Shown: positions 14,279 to 24,355, counted from the stretch's first letter. The stretch: 64,000 nt of DNA from Zunongwangia atlantica 22II14-10F7 (GCF_002094855.1 NZ_ARYN01000001.1:124001-188000); one strand, 5' to 3'. Numbers and translations are program-made. The notes: generated by a model from the letters alone, not told the origin.

Positions 14279-16747
14279 TCATTTTTTAAGTTTTAGATCT
14301 TCTGCCATTGCGGCAATGCCCTTGCGGATGTCCCCGCTAAATTTTGCCGCATATTCCATCAGTTTTACCTTTTCAGTCTGCTCAGTGGTATACGCCAGAT
14401 ATTCTTCCACGCTTACTTCAGTGCGGTACACCTTGCTAAGCATTCCACCCAAACTGATAAATACCTCTTTGTATTTTCGGGCAGGGTCATTGGCTTTATT
14501 GACCGATAACACGAGGGCTTTTTCTTTCTCCGTCAATCCTAAGAGTTCCTGTATCTGGTCAAATTTGTTCTGATACTTGCTCTGATCGAGCAGTATTTTA
14601 CAATCGCTGTTATTGATGATCGCCTGCTTGACCACCGGGGAAGAAATAATATCCTCTACTTCCTGGGTCACCACGATAGCCTCCCCAAAGAATTTCCGTA
14701 CCGTTTTAAAGAGGTATTTGATGTATTCCGCAAAACCTTCTTTCATCAGGGCTTTCCATGCTTCTTCAATTAAGATCATCTTACGGATGCCTTTCATTTT
14801 GCGCATCTTGTTGATAAAGACTTCCATGATAATGATGGTCACTACCGGGAAGAGGATGGGATGATCTTTGATATTGTCCAGTTCGAATACGATAAAGCGC
14901 TCCTGTAAAAGGTTCAGGTTTTCCGTAGCATTGAGCAGGTAATCGAATTCCCCGCCCTGGTAATACGGGCGGAGTACATACAGGAAATTATCCATATCAA
15001 AATCCCGGTCTTTTACACGATCCTGTTGAAGTACCACTATATACTTATCCCGCAGGAATTCATAAAAGCTATTGAAGCAAGGAAATACCGATGGATTCTC
15101 CTCAAGATGCCGGTAGTATCCTGTAATGGCATTGGAAAGCGCTACATACTCACTGCGTTTAAAGGCTTCATCATCCTTTTTCCAAAGGGCGAGCAGCAGT
15201 GTTTTGATACTTTCCTTTTTTTCCGTGTCCAGGTGGTCACCCTCCCCAATAAAAAAGGGGTTGAAACGGATCGGGTTTTCTTCACTATAGGTGAAATAGT
15301 AGCCGTCGACCATATCACACAAGCCTTTATAGCTATGTCCCACATCCACCAGTACAATATGGGTTCCCTGCTCGTAATAGCTGCGTACCATATGATTGGT
15401 AAAAAAGGATTTTCCACTTCCGGAGGGACCCAGTATAAACTTGTTCCGGTTGGTACAAATCCCCATTTTCATGGGTTCATCACTAATGTCCACATGCACG
15501 GGTTTGCCCGTCATCCGATCTCCCAGACGAATCCCTACAGGACTTAAGGAAGTACGGTAGCCCGTTTCCAGGTTCAGAAAACAGGTCGCCTGCTCGGCAA
15601 AGGTGTCGAAGGTATCATTCATGGGAAAGTCAGCGGCATTGCCGGGAATGCCTGCCCAAAATATCTGGGGGGCACCGATGGTTTCTTGTTTGGCTACCGC
15701 ATCCATTTGCGCCAGTGCGGAGGATACTTTGTTTTTCAGGTCTTTGAGTTCTTCCTTATCTTCCGTCCATACCAGTACATTAAAATGGGCTTTTACCGGA
15801 AGGCGTTGCTGACTGATGGCTTCATTTAAAAAATCATTGGTCGCATCACGCGCAATCATATTTTCCCTGCTATAAGCGGACAGGGATTGCAACCGTAGCC
15901 TTTTGGATTCCAGTTTAGTGATCGTCTTCTGGGCATCCTCGATAAAGAGGTACTGATTGTAAATATGGTTAAAGGGCAGTAATTGACCTAGCGTAGAGGC
16001 AAAACCGATACTGAATTTGGTTTTGTCCGTACTGTACTTATCGTAATTGATCCGGCTACCGCAAAGTGCCGGAAGGTCGGCAGCATCCCCCAAGGTGTAA
16101 AGCTGGCAATGCTTGGAGCCCACCTGTAAGCCATCCAGGAAATTGAGGTCTCCCATAAGATACTGGTCATTGCGCTCGGACAGGTAGCAGTACTTTTCAA
16201 TAATGCCCGTGGTGCGTTTACCGCTCCAAAGTTCACTTTCCCGTAACCGGGTCAGTTTTACAAAACCGCTGTCTTCCATAATACGCTTGAACTGACCGGT
16301 ACTGTCCAGAAAATCCTGTAACAAAGAGGGGTTCAAGGTTTCTTCCGGTACGATGCTTCTGCGTAGTAGGCTGGAATAGGCAGAAGTTGCCGTTTTGCGG
16401 TGAGCCGGTTTTTTGGTCAGCAGGATATAACAGCTATGATCCAGAAAGGGGCGTTCATTAAAAAACCGCTCACTTGCCCAGCTTAAAAAGCTGGTATCCG
16501 CTTTTGCGAAATCAGGTTGATGCCCGGTTTGCAAAAACCAATCCTGCTTATGCAGTATGCTGAATTTGGGCAATACCTTAATGGCTTTTACCCAGGCCTG
16601 ATGAAAAGCTTCATATTCCTGATCGGAAAGGGTAAAGATCTCCGGCAGGTCTGCTTTAAACACGACGGTGACATCGCCTTGTTTGCTCAGGATGCAGTCG
16701 TGTTCCACATCCATAATCGGTAATAGATCCTCCAACATTTTTTCCAT
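14279..16747 (-). CDS. traG: TraG, VirB4-like conjugation ATPase
   Basis: An inner-membrane-associated ATPase that powers assembly of the mating channel. The frame is open from 16942, but the first 65 codons lie inside the neighbouring membrane-protein gene and look like its shadow; ATG 16747 (MEKMLEDLLPIMDVEHD) gives the usual TraG N-terminus and 822 residues. Walker A GPSGSGKS is near residue 440 and Walker B (ILIEEAWKAL) near 655, with VTQEVEDI and ILLDQSKYQNKF after it as in VirB4 proteins. It lies 35 bp after the DUF4133 gene. Confidence 0.93.
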   Translation of the reverse strand: MEKMLEDLLPIMDVEHDCILSKQGDVTVVFKADLPEIFTLSDQEYEAFHQAWVKAIKVLPKFSILHKQDWFLQTGHQPDFAKADTSFLSWASERFFNERPFLDHSCYILLTKKPAHRKTATSAYSSLLRRSIVPEETLNPSLLQDFLDSTGQFKRIMEDSGFVKLTRLRESELWSGKRTTGIIEKYCYLSERNDQYLMGDLNFLDGLQVGSKHCQLYTLGDAADLPALCGSRINYDKYSTDKTKFSIGFASTLGQLLPFNHIYNQYLFIEDAQKTITKLESKRLRLQSLSAYSRENMIARDATNDFLNEAISQQRLPVKAHFNVLVWTEDKEELKDLKNKVSSALAQMDAVAKQETIGAPQIFWAGIPGNAADFPMNDTFDTFAEQATCFLNLETGYRTSLSPVGIRLGDRMTGKPVHVDISDEPMKMGICTNRNKFILGPSGSGKSFFTNHMVRSYYEQGTHIVLVDVGHSYKGLCDMVDGYYFTYSEENPIRFNPFFIGEGDHLDTEKKESIKTLLLALWKKDDEAFKRSEYVALSNAITGYYRHLEENPSVFPCFNSFYEFLRDKYIVVLQQDRVKDRDFDMDNFLYVLRPYYQGGEFDYLLNATENLNLLQERFIVFELDNIKDHPILFPVVTIIIMEVFINKMRKMKGIRKMILIEEAWKALMKEGFAEYIKYLFKTVRKFFGEAIVVTQEVEDIISSPVVKQAIINNSDCKILLDQSKYQNKFDQIQELLGLTEKEKALVLSVNKANDPARKYKEVFISLGGMLSKVYRTEVSVEEYLAYTTEQTEKVKLMEYAAKFSGDIRKGIAAMAEDLKLKK

Positions 16748-16782
16748 TCTTATAGTATTTACCGAGTTATTATTTAATTTTT

Positions 16783-17097
16783 TTATCGTTTTAAAAAAGC
16801 CCTGCGGCTTCTGGAACGGATCGCTTTGGGAACCTGTTTTCGTGCCAGGGTTTTCATAAGTCCGTGTTCCCCGTATTGATGGCTCATCCGGTAGATCTTC
16901 ATCACCAGCAAGGTGCCTGAGCCGAGAATAACACCGATGCATACCAGTGTGGGCAGGCCGATGATATACATGATGGCAAATACGATGAGTAATCCCACCA
17001 CACCGCCCCCCAAATACCAGATATATTGGGCTTTTAATCCCTTAAATTCGATACTGCGGTTAATTCCTTTATTGACCTGATATACACTATTTCCCAT
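16783..17097 (-). CDS. traF: TraF-like membrane protein (DUF4133)
   Basis: A 104-residue inner-membrane protein of the DUF4133 family (VirB3-like). VYQVNKGINRSIEFKGLKAQYIWYL is the family signature; two membrane helices follow (about 28-48 and 51-68) and then a basic C-terminus (QVPKAIRSRSRRAFLKR). It sits between the large methylase-helicase gene and traG, the expected neighbour of traG. Confidence 0.92.
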   Translation of the reverse strand: MGNSVYQVNKGINRSIEFKGLKAQYIWYLGGGVVGLLIVFAIMYIIGLPTLVCIGVILGSGTLLVMKIYRMSHQYGEHGLMKTLARKQVPKAIRSRSRRAFLKR

Positions 17098-17115
17098 ACG
17101 TTTCTTTTTTTAATG

Positions 17116-20100
17116 TTACAATCGCATCCTGCTACGGGGACGTTCTGATGCCGAAGTAGCTACCACGGTTTCTTTGATGGTATGACCGTTGGTTTGATGT
17201 TCCCCGAGTTTGATAACCGGGGCTTGTTTTTCATCCGGTTCATTGGGTTGGTGCTTTTTTAACTGGTTTTCCTGAATTTTAATAGCGATCTGCCGTTCCA
17301 GGTTAGCTAGTTCCGTTTTCAGCTCCCGCAGCTCGCTTTCTTTTGTAAAAGGTTTGGTAGTCAGTTTTTCAATCTTGGGAAGTTCTGTCTTCAGATCGGA
17401 AAGGTTCCGCTTATACCGCTCTTTGAGATGTTCTACCCGGTCAATGGCATTTAAAAAATGCCGTGCTGCCAGTTTCGGATTATCCGTATTGGGTAAACCG
17501 TTATTGTAGGTATATTTAATCCCCTCACTTTCCCTTTGTGCATAAAAGCTATTGGAATACCGGTATTCGAACAATCCGTTTTCTTCGTAGGCTTCCTGTT
17601 GCCTGCGGATGTATAACTGAAAACCGTACAGGTTGCCAATTTTTTCTTCGTGCTGCCCGGCTTTTGGCTTCCAGTTTTGATACAACCGGATAATATGTTT
17701 ACCAATAGCTTCACTGTCCCTACCAGCTATTCCGTCCAATTGAATGGGGTTGGCTTTTGTACCTTCTTTGGTCATCTGGAGACGGTCTTTATACACGGCT
17801 GCATCGTTAGAGAGCTTTCCGAGTGTTTTTTCAGTAGAAGCCTGATCGTTTTGCAGTTTTTCCAACTGGTATTTATGACGGGTGAGCTCCCTAAAGTGGG
17901 AATGCTTCAGGCTTTCCATCACCGCCACTTTCTTTTCCAGTTTGCTTTTCTCCAAAAGGGAGGTATCCCCGGAAAGAATGGCAATGTATTCGGAGAAGTT
18001 CATACCGCTTTTTTCATCCACAGCCCCTTCATCAATGGTACGGACATTTAGTTCGCTGTTCTTCATTTGGGAAATGAACGTCTGTTTGTTTTTAAGCAGG
18101 TTGAATTTGTAGTTGTCCAATGATTGCTCCACGGCATAGACAAAATTCTGTACCTGATTGCCGTAATGTTCTTTGGCGATTCGGTTACCCTGTCTTGCCC
18201 CACGGCCATTACGTTGTTCCAGTTCCGAAGGCTTCCAGGGAATATCCAGGTGATGCATCGCCACCACACGCTCCTGTACATTCAAACCGGTTCCCGCTTT
18301 TTCGGTACTTCCTAGCAGGATGCGGATTTCACCCCGATTCATTTTACGGAAGAGTTCCGGTTTCTTGCGATCCGTCCAGTCGTGGATAAAAGTGACTTCT
18401 GAGACAGGGATATGGAAATCCCTCACCAGTTTTTCCTTCAGGGTATCATAAATATTAAACCGATCCGGTTTGGGAGTTCCGATATCCGAAAAGACAATCT
18501 GCGTACCTTTATGGGTTTGGGTATTATTATAAATTTCAGCAATCTTTCTTGCGGCGGTATTCACCTTGTTATCCGGATGGTCTCCGTATTTCCAATCATC
18601 TACCAATCGCATATCGGCTGCCATTTTCTTGGCATAGTTGGTTGCAATAAGCATTCGCCCTTTATCTTCTTCCGGGGTTAGCCTGCCACGCCCGATCAGT
18701 TCTCCATTCCCGGTCTTGGCGAATTGCATCAGGTTTTTAATAAACATCGATTGCTGCGGTGTAGGCGGAATATTGACCAGGGTTTCCCTGAGTTCCGGTT
18801 TATCCAGGTTGATGTGTTTGGCGGTTTTGTAATCGGTAATCTCGTTATAGAACAAAGCCATTTCAGGAACTTTGATAAAATGACGGAAGCGTTCTTTCGC
18901 AATAATCTCATTGGTCACACTAAACTCAAAGTCGGTGGTTTTACGTGCAAATACCGCTGCCCAGCCGTCAAAATTCTCAATGCGCTGGCGTTCCATTTCT
19001 TTGGGGCGCAGGTATTTAAAAAGCAGGTACATTTCCGTCAGGCTGTTGGAAATCGGTGTACCCGATAAGAAGGTCACACAGAGGTCGGAATGGAAACGCT
19101 CCTGCAAGGTGCGCACGGCAAAAAGCATATTTAGCGCCTTTTGGCTACCTGCCATATTGCCCAGTCCGGCCACACGGTTATGGCGGGTGGTGAAGGTCAG
19201 GTTTTTGAATTTATGGGATTCGTCCACAAACAAATGGTCAACACCCATTTCCTTAAAGTTGATACCGGTATCCTTCTTTTCTTCAATATCCTTGAGTACC
19301 GTTTTTAATTTTCCTTCCAGATTGTTCTTGCGGATTTCCAGCCCTTTGAGCATCTTTTTGGAAATCGCCCCGCCCAACTCCCTGACGGTATTCAGGTCAC
19401 GTTCGATATGATCCAGTTCTATTTGGAAGATCTGTTGCTGCATTTCCGGGGACTGTGGTATTTTACCGAACTGGTCATGGGTAAGGATAATACAATCCCA
19501 GTTGTTGTTTTTGATTTCATGGAATAAGCGTAGCCTTTTAGCCGGGGTAAAATCATTTTGCCCCGGGGACAATATTCGGGCATTAGGATAGGCTTTGCGA
19601 TAGGTTTCCGCAATTTGGTTGACATTAGCTTTCAGGGCAAGGATCATCGGTTTTTGGACAATACCGAGACGTTTCATTTCCTGTGCGGAAACGATCATGG
19701 TAAGGGTTTTTCCCAATCCTACTTCGTGATCGATAAGTGCGCCCCTGTTTTGGATGATGCGCCAGGCGGCATTTTTCTGACTGCTGTACAAATCTTCAAT
19801 GCCCAAAGCCTTTTTGTTCAGTCCGGGAAAGTTCAGGTGACTACCGTCAAATTCCCGTAGTACATAACAATTGAAAGTATCGTTATACAGGTTTTCGATA
19901 TGCTTTTTATCGGTATCCGGCAGTTCCTTGAGCCAGTCTATAAAGCCATTTCGTATCTGGTCGATCTTTTGGTGTGCCAGTTGTATGGCTTCATTATCGG
20001 GAACCCGTATGCTTTTGCCATCCCCAACGGATACCTCATAGGTAAAGAACGGGGTTGTGTTTTCCAGGGCATGTTCCAGTAAGGTATAGCCGTAGGTAGT

Positions 20101-22644
20101 CCGTCCGCTTTTCGGGGTAACCGCAAATTCCCGGGCTACTTTGGTATTCATCCCGGTAGTTACCTTAAAGGCATCCAGTGAAGGGAAATAGTTGATATCC
20201 GTATGTTGTTCGAAAAGTTCTGCTGCAAAACGTTCGTAATAGCTCACGGGAATCCAGCGTTCGCCCAGGTTAAAATCCAATAGCTCGAAAGGGATGCGTT
20301 CGGGTTGAACTTTTTCCAAAGCGGTCAGGCTTCGTTGTACTTGCGGGGTATCATTTTCATCACCTACTTGTTGTTTTGCCTGTTGTAATTTTTCCACTAC
20401 GTTACCGCTCAGGAACTGATCTGCGGTCTCCCAATGATTACTTACCGGGTTTAAATAAATATGTTCGCCCAAACGGGCGATGGTTTCCGGTTCTTCCAAC
20501 CCCATGGCCGTACCAATAAACCCAATATCCACCTTTCCGGTATCGTTCAGGCTATGTGCCAGGGCTTCAATCGGGTCATCGGTGACAAAACGTTTTGTGG
20601 ATGTCTGAGCAGTACCGGTCAGCATATCGGACTTGACAAAGCGTTCACCTTCCCTGCGTTCTAAAGAGGACAACATGGTCAAACCGAAAGCGGTATCTTC
20701 AAATATGCGTCTACGGTTACCTTGGCTGTTTAACTGCCCGTATTGGGAAATAAACTGGTCATAACGCTGGTTCAACTCATCCCGTTCGGTTTGGGGAACC
20801 GAAGTTCCTGTGTTTTCTTTTTCGGAGATTTCCAGGTAGTGATCCCGAAGGCTGGTATACTGTTCATAGAAAAGTTTATCGGCTTGCAGACCTAATGGTT
20901 GGAACACCGCATTTTTAAAATCACCATCGATTTCGGAAAGTGTACCCACTTTTCCCTGATAAACGATCAGTGTACCTTCTTTATGAAAGGGGTGTATATT
21001 GGTAAAGGGACGTGCTGCCTGCCCGTTTAATTGAAATATCCCTTCTAAGGTTTGGTCGCCTTCGTAAGTAAACGCATGGCCAAACCCTTGTAACTCCTCG
21101 GACAGGTTTTGCAGTTCATGCCCCAATAAGCGTGCATCCATCCAATTGGCAGAGAAATGATCAATCTCCTTGACGTTGGAATACAGTTTATATAGGTAGC
21201 GATTGGATTTTTGTTGTTTGGCTGCCAGGAGTACAATACTCTCGTGCATAGGCTTGTTAGTAGTACGAATGGTACTGATCATCCGTGCACTTTCTTTTCG
21301 AACCACGGTTGCATCCAAAGAGTTTATATAGGCTATGGCACGGTTAATCTGTTCTGCCGGAGCGGTATCAAAAAGCCCTAACTGTACTGAAACGGTTTCT
21401 GCTTTATTTTCGGGCATCGGAAGATAGGTGAGCTTCCTGCCATCAAATTCCTGTTTTTCTATTGGTAGGGATTGACTTTGGAAATAACGCTCCCGATTTA
21501 AACGGGTATTAAAATCTTCGGTAAGAGTCTGTCCGAGTTTTTCACGAATGGCATTGAGGTCGCCTTGTTGCCATACGGTTTCGTGTGCCTGTCCGTATTG
21601 ATTTTTACCCGGTTGGATGGTGTTGCCCGTAATGATATCCCGATGTTGTTGGATATAGCTATTGCTATGGTAGGTTCCGTATTCATTTTCTAATGGTACG
21701 GTAGTCATCAGTAAGGCTTCTTCTTCGGATAGGGTCTCTTTTGTTGCATTCTTTTGAACAATCAGCAGATGATTGGGAGCTTCGGTATTGCCGGTATCCT
21801 TCATCAGGTTGTCGGGCATAACGGACAGGCTTATAAAATCCGCTTTGCCAAATAGGTATTCCCTCGCTTTTTGATTGGACGGGCTGTTTAAGAAAGCATC
21901 CGTAGTAATATAAGCCATGAGACCGCCATCAGCCAGTTTGTCCAGTCCTTTGGCAAAAAAGTAATTGTGTATTTTTCCGGAGAGTGCTTTATCGGGATAG
22001 GTCTCATCATATACCGAAAAATTGCCGAACGGGATATTGCTGACCATCAGGTCATAGCTGGAATTTTCGGTGACCGGGGTTTCTTCAAAACCGGTGATAT
22101 GGGTTTCTGTCGGAACAGGTAGTGTACTGTTGATTGTGGAAAGTACTAGCCCGGAAAGGATATCTTTCTCTACAGCAGTGATTTGTTCCAATTCAGGAAA
22201 AGCCTTTACAGCTTCACTGATAAAAACACCGGAACCTGCCGAAGGCTCGTACAATCGTTTGGGTTGCAGGGTTTGATTTTTTAGGACAGTATATAAAGTT
22301 TCTGGAACTACCTGCGGGGTATAAAAGGCGGTCAGCACACTATTGCGCAAAGAAGAAATGATATTCCTATATTGAATTTTGGTATAGTTTTCCTTTAGCA
22401 GGTCATGAAGCTCCATAATACCTGCATGGTGTTTCAGGTCTTCTTTGGTAGCCCCATTAGCTGACCATTCTTCCTGCGTACCATAAGGGTATAGGATAGC
22501 TTTGATCCCTCCAAAACCTGAGAATTTTTTCAGGTTCGAGACTTCATCCTGGCTTAGTTCCTTTCCGTCTTTATGGCTCAGGGCGATTCGGATCGCCCTG
22601 ATATTATCCTGTAGTTTTTCTGAAATATTGTAAGCCATATCCAC
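17116..22644 (-). CDS. Giant N6-DNA methylase / SNF2-type helicase fusion
   Basis: An 1842-residue protein typical of Bacteroidota conjugative elements. The N-terminal part is a class I methyltransferase: EPSAGSG (133-139) binds SAM and NIPFGN (203-208) stands where N6-adenine methylases have NPPY. The C-terminal half is an SF2/SNF2 helicase: DHEVGLGKT (near 970, Walker A), DESHKF (near 1140, motif II), then LLGSTEKAGTGLNVQ and EQRNGRGARQGN (near 1450, motifs V-VI). Coiled coil and basic tail follow. It lies inside the tra operon, between traF and DUF1896. Likely acts on transferring DNA (methylation and remodelling, perhaps against restriction); this is inference. Start at ATG 22644; a second ATG is two codons later. 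Confidence 0.88.
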   Translation of the reverse strand: MDMAYNISEKLQDNIRAIRIALSHKDGKELSQDEVSNLKKFSGFGGIKAILYPYGTQEEWSANGATKEDLKHHAGIMELHDLLKENYTKIQYRNIISSLRNSVLTAFYTPQVVPETLYTVLKNQTLQPKRLYEPSAGSGVFISEAVKAFPELEQITAVEKDILSGLVLSTINSTLPVPTETHITGFEETPVTENSSYDLMVSNIPFGNFSVYDETYPDKALSGKIHNYFFAKGLDKLADGGLMAYITTDAFLNSPSNQKAREYLFGKADFISLSVMPDNLMKDTGNTEAPNHLLIVQKNATKETLSEEEALLMTTVPLENEYGTYHSNSYIQQHRDIITGNTIQPGKNQYGQAHETVWQQGDLNAIREKLGQTLTEDFNTRLNRERYFQSQSLPIEKQEFDGRKLTYLPMPENKAETVSVQLGLFDTAPAEQINRAIAYINSLDATVVRKESARMISTIRTTNKPMHESIVLLAAKQQKSNRYLYKLYSNVKEIDHFSANWMDARLLGHELQNLSEELQGFGHAFTYEGDQTLEGIFQLNGQAARPFTNIHPFHKEGTLIVYQGKVGTLSEIDGDFKNAVFQPLGLQADKLFYEQYTSLRDHYLEISEKENTGTSVPQTERDELNQRYDQFISQYGQLNSQGNRRRIFEDTAFGLTMLSSLERREGERFVKSDMLTGTAQTSTKRFVTDDPIEALAHSLNDTGKVDIGFIGTAMGLEEPETIARLGEHIYLNPVSNHWETADQFLSGNVVEKLQQAKQQVGDENDTPQVQRSLTALEKVQPERIPFELLDFNLGERWIPVSYYERFAAELFEQHTDINYFPSLDAFKVTTGMNTKVAREFAVTPKSGRTTYGYTLLEHALENTTPFFTYEVSVGDGKSIRVPDNEAIQLAHQKIDQIRNGFIDWLKELPDTDKKHIENLYNDTFNCYVLREFDGSHLNFPGLNKKALGIEDLYSSQKNAAWRIIQNRGALIDHEVGLGKTLTMIVSAQEMKRLGIVQKPMILALKANVNQIAETYRKAYPNARILSPGQNDFTPAKRLRLFHEIKNNNWDCIILTHDQFGKIPQSPEMQQQIFQIELDHIERDLNTVRELGGAISKKMLKGLEIRKNNLEGKLKTVLKDIEEKKDTGINFKEMGVDHLFVDESHKFKNLTFTTRHNRVAGLGNMAGSQKALNMLFAVRTLQERFHSDLCVTFLSGTPISNSLTEMYLLFKYLRPKEMERQRIENFDGWAAVFARKTTDFEFSVTNEIIAKERFRHFIKVPEMALFYNEITDYKTAKHINLDKPELRETLVNIPPTPQQSMFIKNLMQFAKTGNGELIGRGRLTPEEDKGRMLIATNYAKKMAADMRLVDDWKYGDHPDNKVNTAARKIAEIYNNTQTHKGTQIVFSDIGTPKPDRFNIYDTLKEKLVRDFHIPVSEVTFIHDWTDRKKPELFRKMNRGEIRILLGSTEKAGTGLNVQERVVAMHHLDIPWKPSELEQRNGRGARQGNRIAKEHYGNQVQNFVYAVEQSLDNYKFNLLKNKQTFISQMKNSELNVRTIDEGAVDEKSGMNFSEYIAILSGDTSLLEKSKLEKKVAVMESLKHSHFRELTRHKYQLEKLQNDQASTEKTLGKLSNDAAVYKDRLQMTKEGTKANPIQLDGIAGRDSEAIGKHIIRLYQNWKPKAGQHEEKIGNLYGFQLYIRRQQEAYEENGLFEYRYSNSFYAQRESEGIKYTYNNGLPNTDNPKLAARHFLNAIDRVEHLKERYKRNLSDLKTELPKIEKLTTKPFTKESELRELKTELANLERQIAIKIQENQLKKHQPNEPDEKQAPVIKLGEHQTNGHTIKETVVATSASERPRSRMRL

Positions 22645-22724
22645 ACATTTTCCATTCGCATAATTCCTCTATGGATGAAAAGCTGCCACCTTCTCCTGAT
22701 GACCGGCTTTTTTCTTCTCAGTAG

Positions 22725-23153
22725 TTAATTGAGATATTCGTGTACCTGTCCGATGACAGTGTACCTTAGCTGCCTGTCTTCTTCATTTGCTGTATTAAAT
22801 CCGTATCCGTCAAAAATGTCCTTGCAGTAATTAATCAGGTTAACGACTTCATAGGTGAGCGTTCCGCTTTCCCGTAACCGCTCATAGTCGGCAGTAAATT
22901 CTTCCTCAAGTATGGAAAGGAGGTAGTGGTAACGGGAAGGTTTGAGTTCTTCGGTCATCTGCTCCAGACATAATTCTTCCACAACATACCCGGGTCGGTT
23001 TTCAGAAAGTAATTGTTCCGCCAAAGGCATAATGTCCTTTACTTTTGAATCCAGATAGTTGGTCACCAAATAGTCTTCCTGCAAATTGAACATCAATTCA
23101 GGATTGTTGTGGACGATAAACGCCCACAACTTTTCTTTTAGTAGTGTCTGCAT
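22725..23153 (-). CDS. DUF1896 family ICE protein
   Basis: A 142-residue soluble, acidic, helical protein. LKEKLWAFIVHNNPELMFNLQEDYLVTNYLDSKV at the start and YVVEELCLEQMTEELKPSRYHYLLSILEEEF in the middle are the DUF1896 signature. This family is found in Bacteroidota conjugative transposons, typically next to the large methylase-helicase gene as here. No enzymatic residues are apparent and the function is unknown. Confidence 0.88.
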   Translation of the reverse strand: MQTLLKEKLWAFIVHNNPELMFNLQEDYLVTNYLDSKVKDIMPLAEQLLSENRPGYVVEELCLEQMTEELKPSRYHYLLSILEEEFTADYERLRESGTLTYEVVNLINYCKDIFDGYGFNTANEEDRQLRYTVIGQVHEYLN

Positions 23154-23165
23154 ACTTCAGGAATT

Positions 23166-23504
23166 TTAGATACCGAAGAATGACTGGATCACGGTAGCCA
23201 CGACCACCAGGAAAATACAACTGCCAAACCAGGCGGCCGCTACCTTTCCGGTGTCCTGATCGCCATTGTTCCATTTTTGATACACCTTGACCGCTCCGAT
23301 CAATCCTAGGATAGCTCCAACGGCATACATCAGGTTGGTGCCTGCGGCAAAGTAGCTGCGTACTTTGGTGTTGGCTTCATTAATCCCCTCAATACCATCC
23401 TGTGCATAGGCACTGTATTGAATGGCTAATAATGCCATAGCGGCACAAATGGTGATCACCTTTTTTCGGTTAAACTTTGTTGTTTTCTTGCTGCACATTT
23501 TCAT
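23166..23504 (-). CDS. traE: TraE-like membrane protein (DUF4134)
   Basis: A 112-residue protein of the DUF4134 family (VirB2-like, candidate pilin). A basic N-terminus and cleavable signal (VITICAAMALLAIQYSAYAQ) are followed by GIEGINEANTKVRSYFAAGTNLMYAVGAILGLIGAVKVYQKWN and a second membrane helix (SCIFLVVVATVIQSFFG). It is the first gene after a structured leader and probably the start of the main transfer transcript. An alternative start is the second ATG at MCSKK. Confidence 0.92.
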   Translation of the reverse strand: MKMCSKKTTKFNRKKVITICAAMALLAIQYSAYAQDGIEGINEANTKVRSYFAAGTNLMYAVGAILGLIGAVKVYQKWNNGDQDTGKVAAAWFGSCIFLVVVATVIQSFFGI

Positions 23505-23541
23505 AACTCACATGTATTAAAGTTTAAAATCAAAAATTTTA

Positions 23542-23636
23542 GAAATAAAAAGCGGAACGGTTTCGCCGCCACATGCCCATCTTTTTCAATCACTTTTGCC
23601 CTTCGGCTCGGGGTTGGGCAGGAAAAGACGTTCCGC
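23542..23636 (-). promoter_or_regulatory. Structured leader / possible attenuator upstream of traE
   Basis: On the minus strand GCGGAACG (23636-23629) pairs with CGTTCCGC (23559-23552) and is followed directly by TTTTTATTT, like an intrinsic terminator with a long loop. Inside, TGCCC/GGGCA forms a second stem. It lies between the upstream gene's stop and traE, so read-through would control the tra operon. Known CTnDOT tra operons are tightly controlled, but this element's function is inference. Confidence 0.5.
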
Positions 23637-23641
23637 CGGGA

Positions 23642-24115
23642 TTATTGCCGTTCTTCACTCCATAATGCATCCACTTCTTCTTCATTGAAGGCCACAATCC
23701 CTTGTTTTTCACACTCGGATACAATCAGTTCATTTACTGAAGGGCGAAGCCCCGATGTTTTTACGGAGGGAAATTCTTTGAGGACAAGGCGTAGGTACTG
23801 CCTAAATTCTTCCTTGACAAGTTGTTTACCAAGCGCATCGGTAATGACCGTTTGGATCTTTTCGATCAGGTGTTCTACTTCGGCAAATTCGTCATCGGTC
23901 TCCTCATCGGTAGTTACCGAAGTATCTTTTGAAACTCCATTTTGCAAAGGTTCATTTTGCGGAAAACCAGATGGCTTTAAGGTAAGTTTTCGTTTGCCTG
24001 CTAACAGGGCTTTAAGGTCACTAGAAAAATACCGTACCCCAACAAACAAATAATAAATAGCTAGTAGTATGGCGACCGCCAACAGGTAGTCTGTCCATGA
24101 AATTTGGCTAAACAT
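23642..24115 (-). CDS. ICE membrane protein of the traD region
   Basis: From ATG 24115 (MFSQISWTDYLLAVAILLAI) this is a 157-residue protein with one N-terminal membrane helix, then GVRYFSSDLKALLAGKRKL and a hydrophilic acidic tail (VTTDEETDDEFAEVEHLIEKIQ). The frame is open further upstream (to 24205), but the extra 30 residues are polar and unlike the rest. Proteins of this pattern precede traE in Bacteroidota conjugative elements. It may be a scaffold; the function is not known. Confidence 0.7.
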   Translation of the reverse strand: MFSQISWTDYLLAVAILLAIYYLFVGVRYFSSDLKALLAGKRKLTLKPSGFPQNEPLQNGVSKDTSVTTDEETDDEFAEVEHLIEKIQTVITDALGKQLVKEEFRQYLRLVLKEFPSVKTSGLRPSVNELIVSECEKQGIVAFNEEEVDALWSEERQ

Positions 24116-24298
24116 AAGCTGTTTTTTATCGTTACTATTAAGCCCATCAATCTTGTGACGGGGTTTTTCTATTAATTTCGATAACAAAGAAACGCACGAA
24201 TGCAAGCTGCTACAAGTCCAACTTTTGCTTGGAACCTTTTTGTAACCATTGGAACCTCAGTAAAATAAGCGTGTATCAGGAAGAGATTTTTCAAAAAA

Positions 24299-24329
24299 AA
24301 AAGAGAACCTTATAAAAAAGTTCTCTTTT
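24299..24329 (-). terminator. Terminator of the lipoprotein operon
   Basis: AAAAGAGAAC/GTTCTCTTTT is a perfect 10-bp stem. Read on the minus strand it is followed by a run of ten T, 27 bp after the lipoprotein gene's stop. Confidence 0.85.
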
Positions 24330-24355
24330 GTGTTTATGATATGGAAAAATGATTT

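Noticed and set aside
16748-16942. 65-residue N-terminal extension of the VirB4-like TraG
   Set aside because: It lies inside the DUF4133 gene on the same strand in another frame and has no resemblance to TraG N-termini.
24116-24205. 30-residue extension of the traD-region membrane protein
   Set aside because: Polar and unlike the family; the ATG at 24115 places the membrane helix at the N-terminus as expected.
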